From assembly GCA_026120035.1 (NCBI GenBank), contig JALRME010000018.1, positions 839,899-903,898 on the forward strand: 64,000 nt of DNA, read 5' to 3'. Position 1 is the first letter of the stretch; every line of letters starts with the position of its first letter. Below are positions 1 through 12,316 of the stretch, one piece after another. The translations under genes were made by a program, and so were the position numbers. A model generated the notes under the pieces. That model was not told the DNA's origin and did no database searches. It was given only the letters and a program-made list of their open reading frames with translations. The DNA is from Coleophoma eucalyptorum. Its lineage: Eukaryota; Ascomycota; Leotiomycetes; Helotiales; Dermateaceae.

Positions 1-904
1 TATGGGACATGTGGTGAGATTGAGGAAGAAGAATTCGCGGCAAGAAGACGAAAGAAATGCCTGGAGGTGTTGAAAGGCATTGAAAAAAGCAAACTGCTAG
101 AAATGAGTGGGAGGCTGGGAGCCGGACGGATCAGTCTACATAATTAGGGCATATCCTTTGGGGTGGAGATAAGTCAGCTTGACAATGAAGCTTGGAGTAT
201 GATCCATATTTTCGACAGCCACTCACACTGCAGCAAATGTCGGTGCATTCAAAGTAATCGAAATGCCGAATATAGCCCAATTCCACTTTCAAGACTTTCG
301 GTCTCCACAACACCAACACCTATTTGCCGCACCGTGTGATCTTGCCCAGCGGCCTTTGTCTGCAAAGTGACTTTGCCGTCCCCCAATCTAACTCGGAACC
401 CAACGACTGCATAAGCGTCTGCTTTGACAGAACTCAGTAATCCAAGGCGATGACCACGCAGAGCATGCCAAACCTATCGGCTACCGTCCAGTGCAGGGGG
501 TTACATCCGTCTGATTTGCTGCCATGGGCCACATTAACGACAGCTCACTCGCAGTGCTACCCCGCAAGCTCGCTTCGGCTGACGGAGAGCTGAACAATCG
601 CAGTCCCCACTGTCCGGGCATCACGTCGGAAATCCCCCTTCCACTCGACTTCTGGGAAATGGTGGCTTGTGGATACAGAAATGGTACTGGATCGGTGGAT
701 CTCCGTGTTGCATTGGCTCCAGCTCTTGCATATCATTGTCGACAGGGCTCCTTCGTCGTCAGTGACCGTTATGCTGCAAACCTCCATGAGAGCTACAAGT
801 TAAAAAGCTGGCAACGGAAGGTCATCTTTCCCGACTCGCGCATTTCTTTCAATCTGTTTTGTTGACTCCTACGGCTCCAGTGACTTCTTGCATCCTTTTT
901 CATC
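1..904. other. Intergenic region upstream of the homogentisate dioxygenase gene
   Basis: No recognisable gene. Open frames exist on both strands (for example 524-865 plus and 557-787 minus) but they overlap each other, match no family I know and have no splice-linked extensions. The stretch probably holds the promoter of the gene starting at 905 and flanking DNA of a gene outside the window. Confidence 0.6.
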
Positions 905-2525
905 ATGTCTATTCCCGGAAACAAGCCAGAGGATTATCAAAGCATATTCCACTGGGCGGAGACGCAGAAAGATGGCACCATACCTTCGTTTGCTGTTCGA
1001 AAGAATGATCCATACGAGGCAAGTCACTTACTGCCAGTCTTCTTTTGAGCTACAGCTAACCAAAGCAGTACATGTGTGGGTTCAACAACCAGTAAGTCTC
1101 TATGAAAGCTAGGATTGGAATTCCTTCCTAACACTGCACAGCTTCGAGTCGGAAGTCATTCCCGGGACAATTCCACAAGGCCAAAACAGCCCCCGTTGTG
1201 TTCGATTTGGCCTTTATGCCGAACAAATGACCGCATCAGCATTTGTAGCTCCACGTCATACCAACAAAAATGCATGGCTTTACCGAGCCCGGCCGGCAGT
1301 TGCTCACGATGGATTTACGGATCTGCCTGACAACCAGGACATGGAATCGTCCTTCCTCCCAATTAACCCGAAAGTTCACGTGTCCCCTACACAATTAGCA
1401 TGGCTCCCATTCGATATCCCGTCAGAGAAGGTCGATTTTATCGACGGCTTAAAGACGATTGCAGGGAGTGGTGACCCCATGTTGAGAGAAGGTTGCGCTA
1501 CACATGTCTACGTGGCAAACACATCGATGGTACGAAAGGGCTTCGTCAATTCTGACGGCGATTTTCTCATCGTTCCATCGACCGGGGCATTGGATATTCA
1601 AACGGAATTTGGCCCGCTATATGTCCAGCCGGGCGAGATTTGCGTAATCCAACGAGGACAACGATTCCGCGTGTCTCTACCAGATGGACCTTCAAGAGGA
1701 TATATCCTTGAAATTTGGGGAGCCAACTTTGAGCTACCCGCACTCGGCCCCCTTGGAGCGAATGGACTGGCTAATAGCCGTGATTTCTTGGTTCCTAAAG
1801 CCAAGTATGAGATCGAGAAAGAGCAATGGGAAATCGTCTATAAATTAGGAGGAAAGTTCTTTAAGAGCACCCAAGGCCATTCACCATTCGACGTCGTTGC
1901 ATGGCATGGGAATTATGTACGTCTTATCCCTAATTTCCTTCCGATTGCTGACCTTTCCTAGGTGCCCTACAAGTATGATTTGACCAAATTCGTCAACGTT
2001 GGATCAATATCTGTGGATCATATTGATCCATCCATCTTCTGTGTTTTGACTGCTAAATCCAGAGATCCAGATGCTCCCCTAGCAGATTTCCTAATCTTCT
2101 CTCCGCGTTGGGATGTAGCATCGCACACTTACCGACCGCCATATTACCACCGCAACGTAGCAAGTGAGCTCATGGGATTGATCTATGGCCAATACGGTGG
2201 ACGATCTGATGCCTTCCAGCCAGGCGGTGTCAGCTTCGAATGTGGTATGGTTCCCCATGGTGTGGCTTATGAGGAGTTCAAGGCTGCGAGCGCTCAGCCT
2301 CCGCCTGAGATGAGAATCAGTGAGGGATCTATCGCCTTCATGTTTGAGAGCAGTCGGCCTTTCACCGTCTCAGACTTTGCATGGAAGAGTAATAAGAAGC
2401 ATGAGCATGACCCTAAGATGTGGGATAATTTGGTTGACAACTTCTCCACGCACCAGGAGGAAGTTGACAGGCTTTTGTTGGAAATGGGCAAGTTGAATGT
2501 TGCAAAGACCACCGGGAAAAATTAA
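905..2525 (+). CDS. Homogentisate 1,2-dioxygenase (HmgA family)
   Basis: Opens the ring of homogentisate to maleylacetoacetate in tyrosine and phenylalanine breakdown; a cytosolic Fe(II) enzyme. Exons 905-1018, 1069-1091, 1142-1916 and 1962-2525 give 491 residues. Intron 1 has a GC donor (GCAAGT) with a good CTAAC branch site; the others are GT..AG. The family is unmistakable: GQNSPR and RHTNKNAWLYR near the N-terminus, FDVVAWHGNYVPYKYDL in the core. The three iron ligands fall at H367, E373 and H403, with the same spacing as human H335, E341 and H371. The protein is about 40-50 residues longer than usual fungal HmgA, mostly from an N-terminal extension of about 30 residues. No other tyrosine-catabolic gene (fahA, maiA, hpdA) lies nearby, so this may be a divergent paralogue rather than the primary enzyme. 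The start at 905 is the first ATG giving an open exon into intron 1. Confidence 0.93.
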
Positions 2526-3237
2526 GTGCAGGATGTCTCATTTTGGTTTTCCCTATTTGTTCTATTAACGACTTGTAATTAATCTTTCGACGTTACACAA
2601 TCACCTGAACTTCTGTGTTTTTATGCTCAATCAGGTGAAATTTTGGGCGAGGCCAAGTAGCGACTCATGGAAGTATATCCTCATTCAGGCCGGACCTTCA
2701 GGTTGTTTACATGTGATTGGAGCCATCATTTGTCCAGTATCCTTGAGAAGGCTTGTTTCCTCCGACAGGAAAACAGTCTTTGGTAATCATGCCAGTGGAC
2801 ACAGGCTCTACAATATATCTAGACTGTCACCCTTAATTATTTGCAAACTTACTTTCAATGGGTAATTGCGGTCCCTTACGGCTAAAAGCTCAGAGCCCAG
2901 AGAATGTAGGAGTGCTACAGGTGCCCAATCAGGAACTCGTACCACACTAATTGATATTATCTTGATAGCTGGTCTCGCCCAATTCAAGCTTAAAGAATAA
3001 ATATTGGAAGCGTTCTCCTCAACAATAAGGTTTGCTTGTCATTCCCGGTTGCAGCCAGAAGGGATTAAAAATAGGGGACGACAGATTTAAAGCTAGACCA
3101 ACTCCCTTCATTGCCAATACGGCAATATCGGTGGCAAGGGAGAAAGACCCCTCACATCCTACAGTAGATATACATTTTCCTCAATACTCTCTCAACTTTT
3201 CTTCTTCTCCAGACAGAGTGCCTCCACGTCAGTAATC
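2526..3237. other. Intergenic region
   Basis: Holds the 3' flank of the homogentisate dioxygenase gene and the promoter of the gene at 3238. The last 60 bases before that ATG are pyrimidine-rich (TTTTCTTCTTCTCC-like), as is common just upstream of fungal starts. No gene seen. Confidence 0.6.
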
Positions 3238-4707
3238 ATGGGTATCGCGCCCAGAAAACCACCCATCAGGCTGGGAATTGCTCTTATCTCTGTTATTAGT
3301 ATCTTTTACCTCTTTTTCTTTCCTTCTGAGACCACTTATCATTTACAGACTGTCAACACGCACATAAACGATATTTATAACACTGGTATTAAAGGAAAGC
3401 AAGCTGTCTTTGTGAAGCAATTTCTCGAATCCGAAATCGACGGGCCCCTCGATCTCGCACCGATCAAATTTGTTTGCGATAGTAAGACGTGGAATACCAG
3501 TATAATCGTACAATGTGAACTACCACACGGTGGTGTTGTCAATGTGCGAAACGCATTCTTAAATTGCTTGAGGTATACAATGGAGATAGGAGGTAAGCAG
3601 CCAGAACGCCTGTCATCGAGATTGAGCTGATATTGCAGGTGCTTTTATGCTCCCCCAGCTCGTGAATCGAGACATGTCACCGAAGCACACGGTACCCGAG
3701 ATCGCACAAGATATGTCGTATTTCTTCGACAAGGATCACTTGATTAAAAGGTAAACGGAACCACTGCAAGCTGGTTGACCTGGCTAATGAATAGCAGCCT
3801 TGCAGAAGGTTGTCCTCAAATGAAAATTATCCATTCGATCAATGAACTATGGGACGTTCCTTCTACACAAAAAGCCTACTTGCTCAAACCCGAGCTATTA
3901 TCTAAAGAATTTGAACCCCCAGGAATCATCAAGAAGCCAGAGCTCTGGCACGGCAAATTCATGACCTGGATAAACAAAACCGTAACCTTCACACCCACGC
4001 CCGAAAAGCCTATTCTCGTCACGTTGAGGCAACCGTTGTTCCAATTCCCACTGAATTACGACCGAGGAGAGTTTGTCGTGAGCTTTGGACGGATTCTACG
4101 CTTCAGAGAAGATGTGAGGTTCATTGCAGCCAATGTTCTCTACGCTTTGGGCGAATACTTCCACCTCGATCTTGATCCGACGAAGAGTATTCGGCCCCAG
4201 AAGTTCTATGGTGTACATCTACGGAATGCGGAGGACGCGAAGACGCCGTTTAAAGAACAAATAGACCGGTTCCTGAAAGACGCATCCAACAAGTTGCTCC
4301 GCAGTATTTTCGTGTCTGCCATGGTTCCCGAAACTTCCGGTGAATTTGTATCGGCTGCGTCGGCGCAAAACATCACTCTGGCTAGCAAGGAATCCCTTCT
4401 CCTAGCCCCAGGTTACGAGGCAGTGAAAAATGAGCTGGAAAAGCTCACTTGGGACCAGCAAGCCATGGTCGATTATGAAGTGTTTTTACGCTCCACTTTC
4501 TTCAGTGGGGTCGAAGAAAGTTCCTTCGCTTGGAATATTGCAATGCGGAGGCACATTGCCAACGGGGAAGGTACCTGGATCGCTGGATCTGCGATGAAAC
4601 CTAGTGTCTACGGCAAGGTTGGAGGTCCATCTTTCCTCGACAATCTTAGTATGATTTTGGGGACCGAGACGGAATTCGGGCGGATGTCAAAGAGCTTGTG
4701 GCCGTGA
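3238..4707 (+). CDS. Type II membrane protein, O-fucosyltransferase-like glycosyltransferase
   Basis: Exons 3238-3592, 3639-3750 and 3795-4707 (introns 46 and 44 nt, GT..AG) give 459 residues. A short basic N-terminus is followed by one hydrophobic segment at about residues 11-29, the classic signal anchor of Golgi glycosyltransferases. The lumenal part contains YGVHLRNAEDA near residue 293 and a C-terminal block near 380-400 (DYEVFLRSTFFSGVEES). These resemble the GDP-fucose-type fold of a large uncharacterised fungal family related to protein O-fucosyltransferases. The fold assignment rests on these motifs and topology only; donor and acceptor are unknown. I recognise the family loosely and would not name an activity. 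Confidence 0.72.
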
Positions 4708-5976
4708 GTTGGTTGCGAGTTGCTCGTCTGCCTTGCTGTATCAAGTTGTTTTTGTCAATACATAATATAGTAGATGAATATCATAATGCCACTGTTTCCA
4801 TTCTTGTTGGCTATATGCGTATTCCATAGCATAGACACGCATCAAGAATGATGGACAGGATGGAGACTCGCTGTAAGAATAATACTGATTTAGATATCTG
4901 TGAAACATTTGCCGCTTGGCCTTTGGCTCTTGTAAATAAGTCCCAAAAGCGAGGCCAGCACATAATCTTTATGAGATGTTGTTAGTGAATAGGTTCAGAG
5001 TGAGGCATAGCCCTCTTTTCAAGATACAAAAATTTCCTTAACGTTTTTATTTGAAATAGACTCTCTACATAATGTCTTATTGTTACAGATTCTAAAGCGC
5101 ATCCCAAAATTTCACAATTGCAACCCAGGCTAAGCGAGCAAGCAACTTATCGTAGATACTCGAGCTGGTATCGATAGACAGGTGATGCTACTAATTCTTC
5201 CATCGTTACAGGCGTGTCGTTGTTGCACTTCCTCATTCAATAATGTGTAGGATTGATGGTCTTACTAGCGGCATGGCTGCTGGCGATTGCATTGGATCAC
5301 AATAAGGCCATACGCTTGCCTCGAAATAATTGATGGCCATTTCTTGAGTGTGCTATCCGCCACGGCCAGTCATTTGGTATTTGTCGCACTTGTTCCATGG
5401 CCAATTGAGGCGATCGATTCGTTGTTTTTCAATAGAAGCTGGTGCGTCTAATTCGAATTCTTCAATAGATCACTGACAGTATGATTCACAGCGGTATATG
5501 TCTCCAGGCTCATGATTGCGAGGCCGAGCAGGTCATGCGCAAACTGTGTATTATTCAGCCTATCGAAGCCCCATAGGGAGAGCTTGGATAGGATTATGTA
5601 TAAATGATTTTTTTGGTGTTAATACATACCAATTCTGTACCACCTTAAGTGGGTGATATGCTATCAATATGAAAGAGATGTGATAAATGCGGTTCCGAAT
5701 AACTTCATTATGCAACAACACATATCAGTGCTTTCTAAACCCGTGCAGGCAAATAATAATGATTATATCTTATATTTGTATATATGACCTACATAATTCA
5801 TTACTTTTGTATCCAAATCGCTGACCATCGAATTTCTCGCATCTCGCTAAGCACCCTTGGTATCCCAATCTTCAACTTAAGGTGCAAGTCCGATGTGATC
5901 AACAGTAGAGACGTTCAGACAGCTAGAAAACAAGCTTCGATCAAGTATCATGACACATTATCTACTATAAATTATT
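4708..5976. other. AT-rich intergenic region
   Basis: About 1.27 kb between the 3' ends of two convergent genes. It is AT-rich with scattered short runs and no coding-like stretch. An open frame at 5784-6068 runs into the antisense strand of the next gene and is not credible. Confidence 0.6.
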
Positions 5977-7790
5977 CTAGACGACGAACCCGCCACTGTT
6001 CAACTGTCTTGGCTCTCCAGCTGCTTCAAAAGTACCGTTTGGTAACCTTCTCAATCCTTGAGCGGTAGTACTTCCAACAGCGGCAAAAACGACGTTGCAT
6101 CCCAAACTTGCCATATAAGCGGTGGTCTCATTACTGTATCCCTCGATACCGTATGTTTCACTGCCATACTCGAAGTACACGCTGTTGGGGCTTAATTGAT
6201 CGTGCATTCTTGGCTGCTTCAAAGACTCGGCAGAGGTCATGTTCTGGTCAAGTACATGCCACAAGTGTTGGACTACTTCAGTGATGATGCGAGATCCTCC
6301 AGCTGATGCGTGTGCGACATAGACAGTACCATTTGCAAACTCAACAATGGTTGGGGAGATAGAAGACAATGGGCGCTTGAAAGGCTTGATGTAGTTTGCT
6401 GGCGAAGGAGAGTAGCCGAAAGCGTTGGTAGTGCCTGGGATACTGAAATCTTGAAGATATTAGCTTGTATCAATTTAGACGCAAAATAGACTTACCATTC
6501 ATCTCGTTGTTCATAATAACACCGGTTTCTGGAACCATGACCAAGCTACCAAAGATAGTGTTGATGGTGCTAGTAATTGCAATGGTGAGACCATTCTTAT
6601 CAGCTGCGACAGCAGCACTGGTTCCGCTGTCGGTCAGGATTTCATAGTTTGATGGGTTATATGCTGAGGCATTGAGAGTGGAAGTCTCGCTGATCATGCT
6701 TCTAATCTCAGCAGCGGTAGCATCAGAGTACATTCCAAGTTGATAGGCGGTCAAATTTGATTCGAAAGCTGGATCGCCGAGAAGAGTTCTTTGTCCGTAA
6801 GCAAAACGCATAGCCTCGTCCAGGTAATGGGTGGAGTGGTTGATGTTTGATGGAGTGCGCATGTCATAACCTTCAATAATCTTCAGGATACTCATGACAA
6901 CCGCACCGCTAGATGGAGCAGTTCCAGTATGGATGTTAAAGCCTCGGTAAGAGCCAGTGGATGGCACTCTGACCTGAGCAGTATAGTTGGCGAGATCAGA
7001 TAAAGCCATAGTACCATTCTTTGACTGAAGAGCCTGAATAGTAGCATTGGCAATGGCACCAGTATAGAATGCATCCGGCCCCTCGTTGGCAATGGCCTCG
7101 AGAGTATCGGCATAACGCTTTCTTGTCATGGTATCATTGACACCAAGTCTGGTGCCATTTGGCGCAAAATCAATTGCCCAAGTTGAATCAGTGACCATGA
7201 AAGTACTTGTACCCATGTACTTCACGAGATCCTCCGACACTCTAAAGCCGTATCTTGCAAGCTTGATTGCAGGCTGCATAAGGTGTTTCCATGGAAGGCT
7301 TCCATAAGTTTTGTGTAAATGTTCCAATCCCCGCAACTCTCCGGGAACACCACTGGCCAAACCTCCATATAGAGAGGCGTCCGTGTTGTTCACGTACATG
7401 TCTTCGAAAGCTGCAGCAGGAGCCATCTCTCGGAAATCGATAAATTCATAACTGCCATTGGCTGATCGTACCGTCATAAATCCACCACCACCAATACCGC
7501 TATGGTACATGCCGATCACCCCAACACAGAATTGGGTTGCTACAAGCTGTAATTATTTATTAAAAGATGAATATTAAATAACAGCACAACACAACACTTA
7601 CAGCATCTGCAGCATTTCCACCCTCCTTCAGGATCTCAATACCAATATCTGAGCATACTGAACTCTCCGAAGCTACTGCTCCGAGGTGTCCCTCAGGAAC
7701 CGTTGCGTTCGTGTATCCGCCGTAAGTTGGCGATGCGACGGCGGAGGTTGCAAGGGCACCGACGAGCGGGCTGAAGTACTTGAGAAGCAT
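5977..7790 (-). CDS. Secreted gamma-glutamyltranspeptidase (GGT)
   Basis: Cleaves the gamma-glutamyl bond of glutathione and related peptides and transfers the glutamyl group. Exons on the minus strand: 7602-7790, 6496-7546 and 5977-6449, introns 55 and 46 nt, total 570 residues, the normal GGT length. A signal peptide spans about residues 1-20 (hydrophobic core then AVASP). The N-terminal block GGNAADA and GIGGGGFM are family hallmarks, as are the SGVPGELRGLEHLH region and the autoprocessing region DSGTSAAVAADKNG, where the threonine is the expected nucleophile of the small subunit. Several N-x-S/T sites fit secretion. The usual His after the nucleophile (TSH in bacterial and animal enzymes) is replaced (TSA), which is worth noting but occurs in divergent fungal members. 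The stop is TAG at 5977-5979. Confidence 0.92.
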
Positions 7791-8569
7791 CTTGACAATG
7801 TTTTACAAGAAGTAAGGAATCCAGAAGAAAAATTGGTGGAGGAATCTCGACTTAAAAAGTACAACAGTGGACAGCAGCTCTAATCTACTCGCCAAGGTTG
7901 CAGAGCAGGGAAGGATGGAAGGAATCGCATATTTAATATAGGAATCACAAATCCTATCTAATTTCACGCGCGTCGCAATGGAATCGCTATCTCTCTGCAA
8001 TCAGTAATAACCTGGATTAATATTCAGGTACCTCACCTTATTTACCTTCGATGATCGTCATGGTACTTCTTGCAGCACGTAACTGCGGGGTTGCTGCAGG
8101 CATTGCCTAGCTAAAGGCAAGCTCCTCTACGAACGGGAGGACTTTCTCTAACAGGCAGCTGCATAGATTGTACGATACAGCAGACGAATGTTGAAGAAGA
8201 AGTGACCGCACAAGGGTGGAGGGTCTTGGATAGAGATAAGAGAAAGAAGTACACAGGGGGTGGTGAATTAAGCGTGCCTTGTCCTTAGAACTTTGGGATT
8301 GGGGACTGGGGACGGAAAAGAATCTCGGATGAACGATAGGGGATCGGGAACTACTTGTTTCGTGGGTCTACGGTATCTTCGGGGATCCATATCACGACCG
8401 ACTGTTGCTGCATCCCCATACGGTCATCGCCTAGCATGCGCAACCGGTGCTTTGCAACTCGAGCAGATACGGCATTTTATCGATCGTCACTCTCATCTAT
8501 CGACTTCAATTCCAGCGATTGTTAATGTAGATTTGTCATTGTGATGACTGTCCAAGAAAAATCGAGCGG
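7791..8569. other. Intergenic region (promoter of the GGT gene, 3' flank of nitronate monooxygenase)
   Basis: Two minus-strand genes flank it, so it contains the GGT promoter next to 7790 and the 3' flank of the gene ending at 8570. Open frames here are short and unsupported. Confidence 0.55.
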
Positions 8570-9604
8570 CTACAACAAAGACGCCATCCTTTCCTGAGTT
8601 TTTCTGGCTTCTATCCTGACATCCTCGACAATATCTTTGGCACTTTTCACCTCTTTTACAAGGCCAACTCCAGTTCCGGCCCAAAGAGCTGCTCTGACAT
8701 CTCCGCCAAAGCCTTTATGGCCCTCACTCATGGCGAGGGCATTTCTCTTCCTGATCTCCTCAATTGCAACTCCATTTTTGAAGTCGGTGTAGCTCGCTCC
8801 GGCGATAGCACGTCCATCGTATCCCGCCGGCCAGATGTTCGGTCCTTTGAGTTCGTCAAATACTGTTCCCCGCGCAGTACACATTCCGCCGTCCTTTGCG
8901 GCAAGTATGGACTGGCGATACTCAGCTACAGGCAAGACTATCTCTTCACTTGCTAAGAAGCGGGTTCCCATAACCACGCCCTCAGCCCCGCATGCTAACG
9001 CAGCAGCTACTCCTCTGCCATCAGAGATCCCTCCAGCAGCAAGCAAGGCAATGTCCTCATAACCTGCCGCATCTAGTGCATCTCTAGTCTCAGGAATAAG
9101 GCTTACAATTCCAGCACCAGGAGAGGGGCCATGACCTCCAGCATCTGAACCTTGCATGACAAGAACATCTGGGGAGCATTTTTTTGCTAGCTCCATGGCA
9201 ACAGCGACACTCGCTACCTGGCACCATACTCGTGATGATGGGGAGCAATGTCGAATTACATTGGCCCAGGTAACAAAATCCTCTGTAGCTTGAGGACAGG
9301 CAAGCCAGATGATAGCAGGTTTATGTTGTGCTATAATCGGTGTTGCTTCATGAAGCTTCGCGGCAAAGAGAAGGAATCCAACGCCAAGTGGAAGAGTGTT
9401 ATTCGAAGTAGTCGTGAGAGCAGAGGCTGCAGAAGTAAGTTCAGAATCCAGAAACCCCATGTCAGTAACTGTGCCGATAAACCCTACACCTCCAGCTTGA
9501 GAAACCGCAATGGCGATACCTGATCCTGCAAATCCTGCCATAGGAGCATTGGCAATAAGAGGAGTCGAAATCCATTGGTAGTGGGACTTGAGTTTAGATG
9601 CCAT
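8570..9604 (-). CDS. Nitronate monooxygenase (2-nitropropane dioxygenase family)
   Basis: FMN-dependent oxidation of alkyl nitronates such as propionate 3-nitronate, a detoxification role. A single exon of 344 residues with a TIM-barrel architecture: N-terminal PLIANAPMAGFAGSGIA, the central QGSDAGGHG motif carrying the catalytic histidine region, and the FMN-phosphate-binding AAGGISDGRGVAAALACGAEGV block. Length fits class I fungal enzymes. The absence of introns is unlike most neighbours. It is divergent from the 9.6-12 kb non-coding stretch, with its start ATG at 9602-9604. Confidence 0.93.
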   Translation of the reverse strand: MASKLKSHYQWISTPLIANAPMAGFAGSGIAIAVSQAGGVGFIGTVTDMGFLDSELTSAASALTTTSNNTLPLGVGFLLFAAKLHEATPIIAQHKPAIIWLACPQATEDFVTWANVIRHCSPSSRVWCQVASVAVAMELAKKCSPDVLVMQGSDAGGHGPSPGAGIVSLIPETRDALDAAGYEDIALLAAGGISDGRGVAAALACGAEGVVMGTRFLASEEIVLPVAEYRQSILAAKDGGMCTARGTVFDELKGPNIWPAGYDGRAIAGASYTDFKNGVAIEEIRKRNALAMSEGHKGFGGDVRAALWAGTGVGLVKEVKSAKDIVEDVRIEARKTQERMASLL

Positions 9605-11995
9605 TTCAACCCCGCAGTATGCTGGTGTATGTACACGAGAGAGTACTAGTTGAGTAGATAAAACAGTGCAAGCAAGCTCAATAAAGTAAAGTAGTAGTAG
9701 CTTTTGTAAAATTTCTAGTGCAAAGTTGAGGATGGTAATTCTAGCATAGTAGTCCTAGCATAGTAATCATACAAGTTGCCGACCCTTGCCGGATTCCATT
9801 GACAAAGAGGTCTTTGGAACTTGTTCCGGACAAGTGCTTACCTAGATTCACATCCACAATTCGTGGATACTTGTCAGCATGGACTGTGATGGTCAGAGTG
9901 ATAATTGAACCCGACGAGTGAGGAGTTGTCCGCTGCAGGACGGTTTAGGACGAAGCTTATTTAAGCAAAAATTGTTCTGTCCGATTTCGCTAACTCCCAT
10001 TCTGCTGCACCCCACTACCATTTCCTCCTCATCTTGAACGTCTTCCCACTTCCACTTCTCTAACTTAGACTCCACTGGGAAAACGCTGTGGTTCTGAAGA
10101 CCAGACGTTTAATATGGCTTGAGCCTGCTCTTGGAAGTCCAAGACAACTGTGTCTTGTTCTGGTAGGAAAGCGTCTGCCCCAGCCTGCAAGCCATATAAC
10201 CAAAGACGTATCATAGCTAACGATTCACAGTATAACAAGCGCCATGTAACCCACTGTTGCTCCATACGATAACGATGGTATTTCTTGCCTTGGGTCACCG
10301 AAATGAACGATATTGCAGCTGAACGCGTCTCAGCGGGACATCTGCGAATCCCTCTCTCGAGATCAAAACAATGGATAACGGTGTCACTTGCATGCAATGG
10401 TTAAAAAGCACAGTAGACAAAACCACTCTGGATGTTGACTATTGAGAGACAGGCTCATGCCATTGGGCCGTACACGATGGATGGATAGGCAACAACCGAA
10501 GAATTGCAGCGAAAATGGCTCGCTCACGAGTTAAATATTATCGATGCTATACCCCAGAGAATGATTGAATCACTTCTCCATCATAGGTGGTTGGATTTGC
10601 CCAGAGATTTGCCCAGCTCCTCAAAGCGACTGAGACTTGTGATTGACGTTCGTGGAGTCGCATGAAATGGAACTCCCAAGCTTCTCTCCAGTTTCGTGTT
10701 GCGATACCACACCAGGAGGTACTACTACACAGACTTGGCTTGAGGATGTCGACAGCAGATTCGTGGTACAGTAAGGGGAGTTCTTGCAAAAGCTATTGGC
10801 ACTCGCAGCTACAGGTAGTAACACGGTAGTACCTTGTGTGAATACAACGGAATGTCATATTGTATGTGACATATATTGTTCCCGTTTAGCAAAAGCGGAG
10901 GGATGCCTTGTTGTATCTTTGAGTATGATCCTAACTCTTCAGCTGGGAGCATCGACGTCTACGAATGATAACACTAGGGTTAAGCCGAGACGCCTTCAAG
11001 CTACTCCTTAGCACGCCAGATTGATATCCATTTTCGCAATTATCACTTCCATTCCTGCTGCTAATTATCAGGCACGATAAACACGTTCCTGCGACTAACG
11101 AGTAAGTTTGTGGCATGTGATGCAGGACGCTTGACACAGCATTTCATGATTGGGTGCATATCATACACCAAGAGGTATCACTACGAAACATCCGGATATG
11201 TAGACAGCGTGTTGGACGGAGACCACAGCGAGCATGAATATCAGCTGAAAGGGCCAGCCTTACTTTCATATCTGGAAAGTATGTTTCTTGAAGGAATGCC
11301 AATAACAACCCTCGAAGTTATCATTATTCGACCTTTTGGTTTATCGCTCAGAAGTCGTATCTCACACCCTGCAGGGGGCTTGGAGGGATCCAGCCGGTAC
11401 TGCAAGGCCTGGATCCGCGCCGTGCACGCTTCTAGCGGTGAGGAGCTCCACCAATCCGGGAGGGTGGAAAACAGTACAGATTACCCAACGCTACTCAGCG
11501 ACGACTCGAGCAATACAGGTCAAGTCGTATTGTTTCAGAAATTAGAAAGTTCTAACAGGATGAAAAGCATTGCGTTCGATAACTCTGCATATACTCCTTG
11601 TCTCAAGATATCTCGGCTTAGTGGTCGTCTGGGATATGATCACACCGCGTCCGAGTTAGTGCTTCCAGGCGAGGTCATACCCAATCTTTTTAGTTTAGGT
11701 CTTGTTTTGGCCTGGCTGGGCTGAACATTGGCTGAGCCATTTATATGAGCCATTATCCCCTTTCTCCCATTCCGGTACTGCACCAGATAACAAGAAATCG
11801 AGATTCCCTCAATAAACCGTTTTGAGGTTTATTGTTGATCGACACTCCTGGCTGAGAATACATATCTGGGTTTCTTCATTGCTATAAATCCTTTGCTATA
11901 CAAACAGCATCACACTTCATGTCTACACAGTCCTTCCATATTTCCAGATCTACGCGAAGCATAATATATCAGTACGACAACCATAATCATTCATC
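9605..11995. other. Long intergenic region without a supported gene
   Basis: 2.4 kb. The largest open stretches are 11110-11724 (plus, 204 codons) and 10065-10397 (minus, 110 codons). Neither shows recognisable motifs, a signal peptide or splice-linked extensions, and composition resembles surrounding non-coding DNA. I see no transposon ends or repeats. Confidence 0.5.
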
Positions 11996-12316
11996 ATGAT
12001 TGCATCTCAGCGTCCCGCTTCTATCCCACAATATCCTCAACGCCCATCTCCTCGTCGCCAACTTCGTCCCTCACCTTCGCTCCGCAAGGCACTCTTAAGC
12101 CGCCATTGCCCTTCTCTACCACCACTCTATGAGGCACCACAACCTCCTATGAAGGAGATGGAAATCAGTATTATTGTTACAACATGGGATGACGATGGGA
12201 AATGTTGGTATCCAGTTGAAGTGATGGGACCTATCGAAAAGGAGTTGAGAAAGCACGCCGAGAGGAAACGACAGGAACGATTATTGGAAATGGAGTTGAG
12301 CCGGGAGCGCACATAA
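11996..12316 (+). CDS. Small basic hypothetical protein (106 residues)
   Basis: Single exon. The N-terminal half is rich in Pro, Arg and Ser (QRPASIPQYPQRPSPRRQLR). The C-terminal half is a hydrophobic strand-like block (ISIIVTTWDDDGKCWYPVEV) and then a charged helix rich in Lys, Arg and Glu. The ATG sits after a pyrimidine- and A-rich leader with several TATA-like stretches (around 11880-11990), as for an expressed short gene. I do not recognise the family and predict no function; it could also be chance. Confidence 0.42.
   Translation: MIASQRPASIPQYPQRPSPRRQLRPSPSLRKALLSRHCPSLPPLYEAPQPPMKEMEISIIVTTWDDDGKCWYPVEVMGPIEKELRKHAERKRQERLLEMELSRERT

Noticed and set aside
11110..11724. 204-codon plus-strand open frame
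   Set aside because: No recognisable motif, no leader features, no splice partners, composition like the non-coding surroundings.
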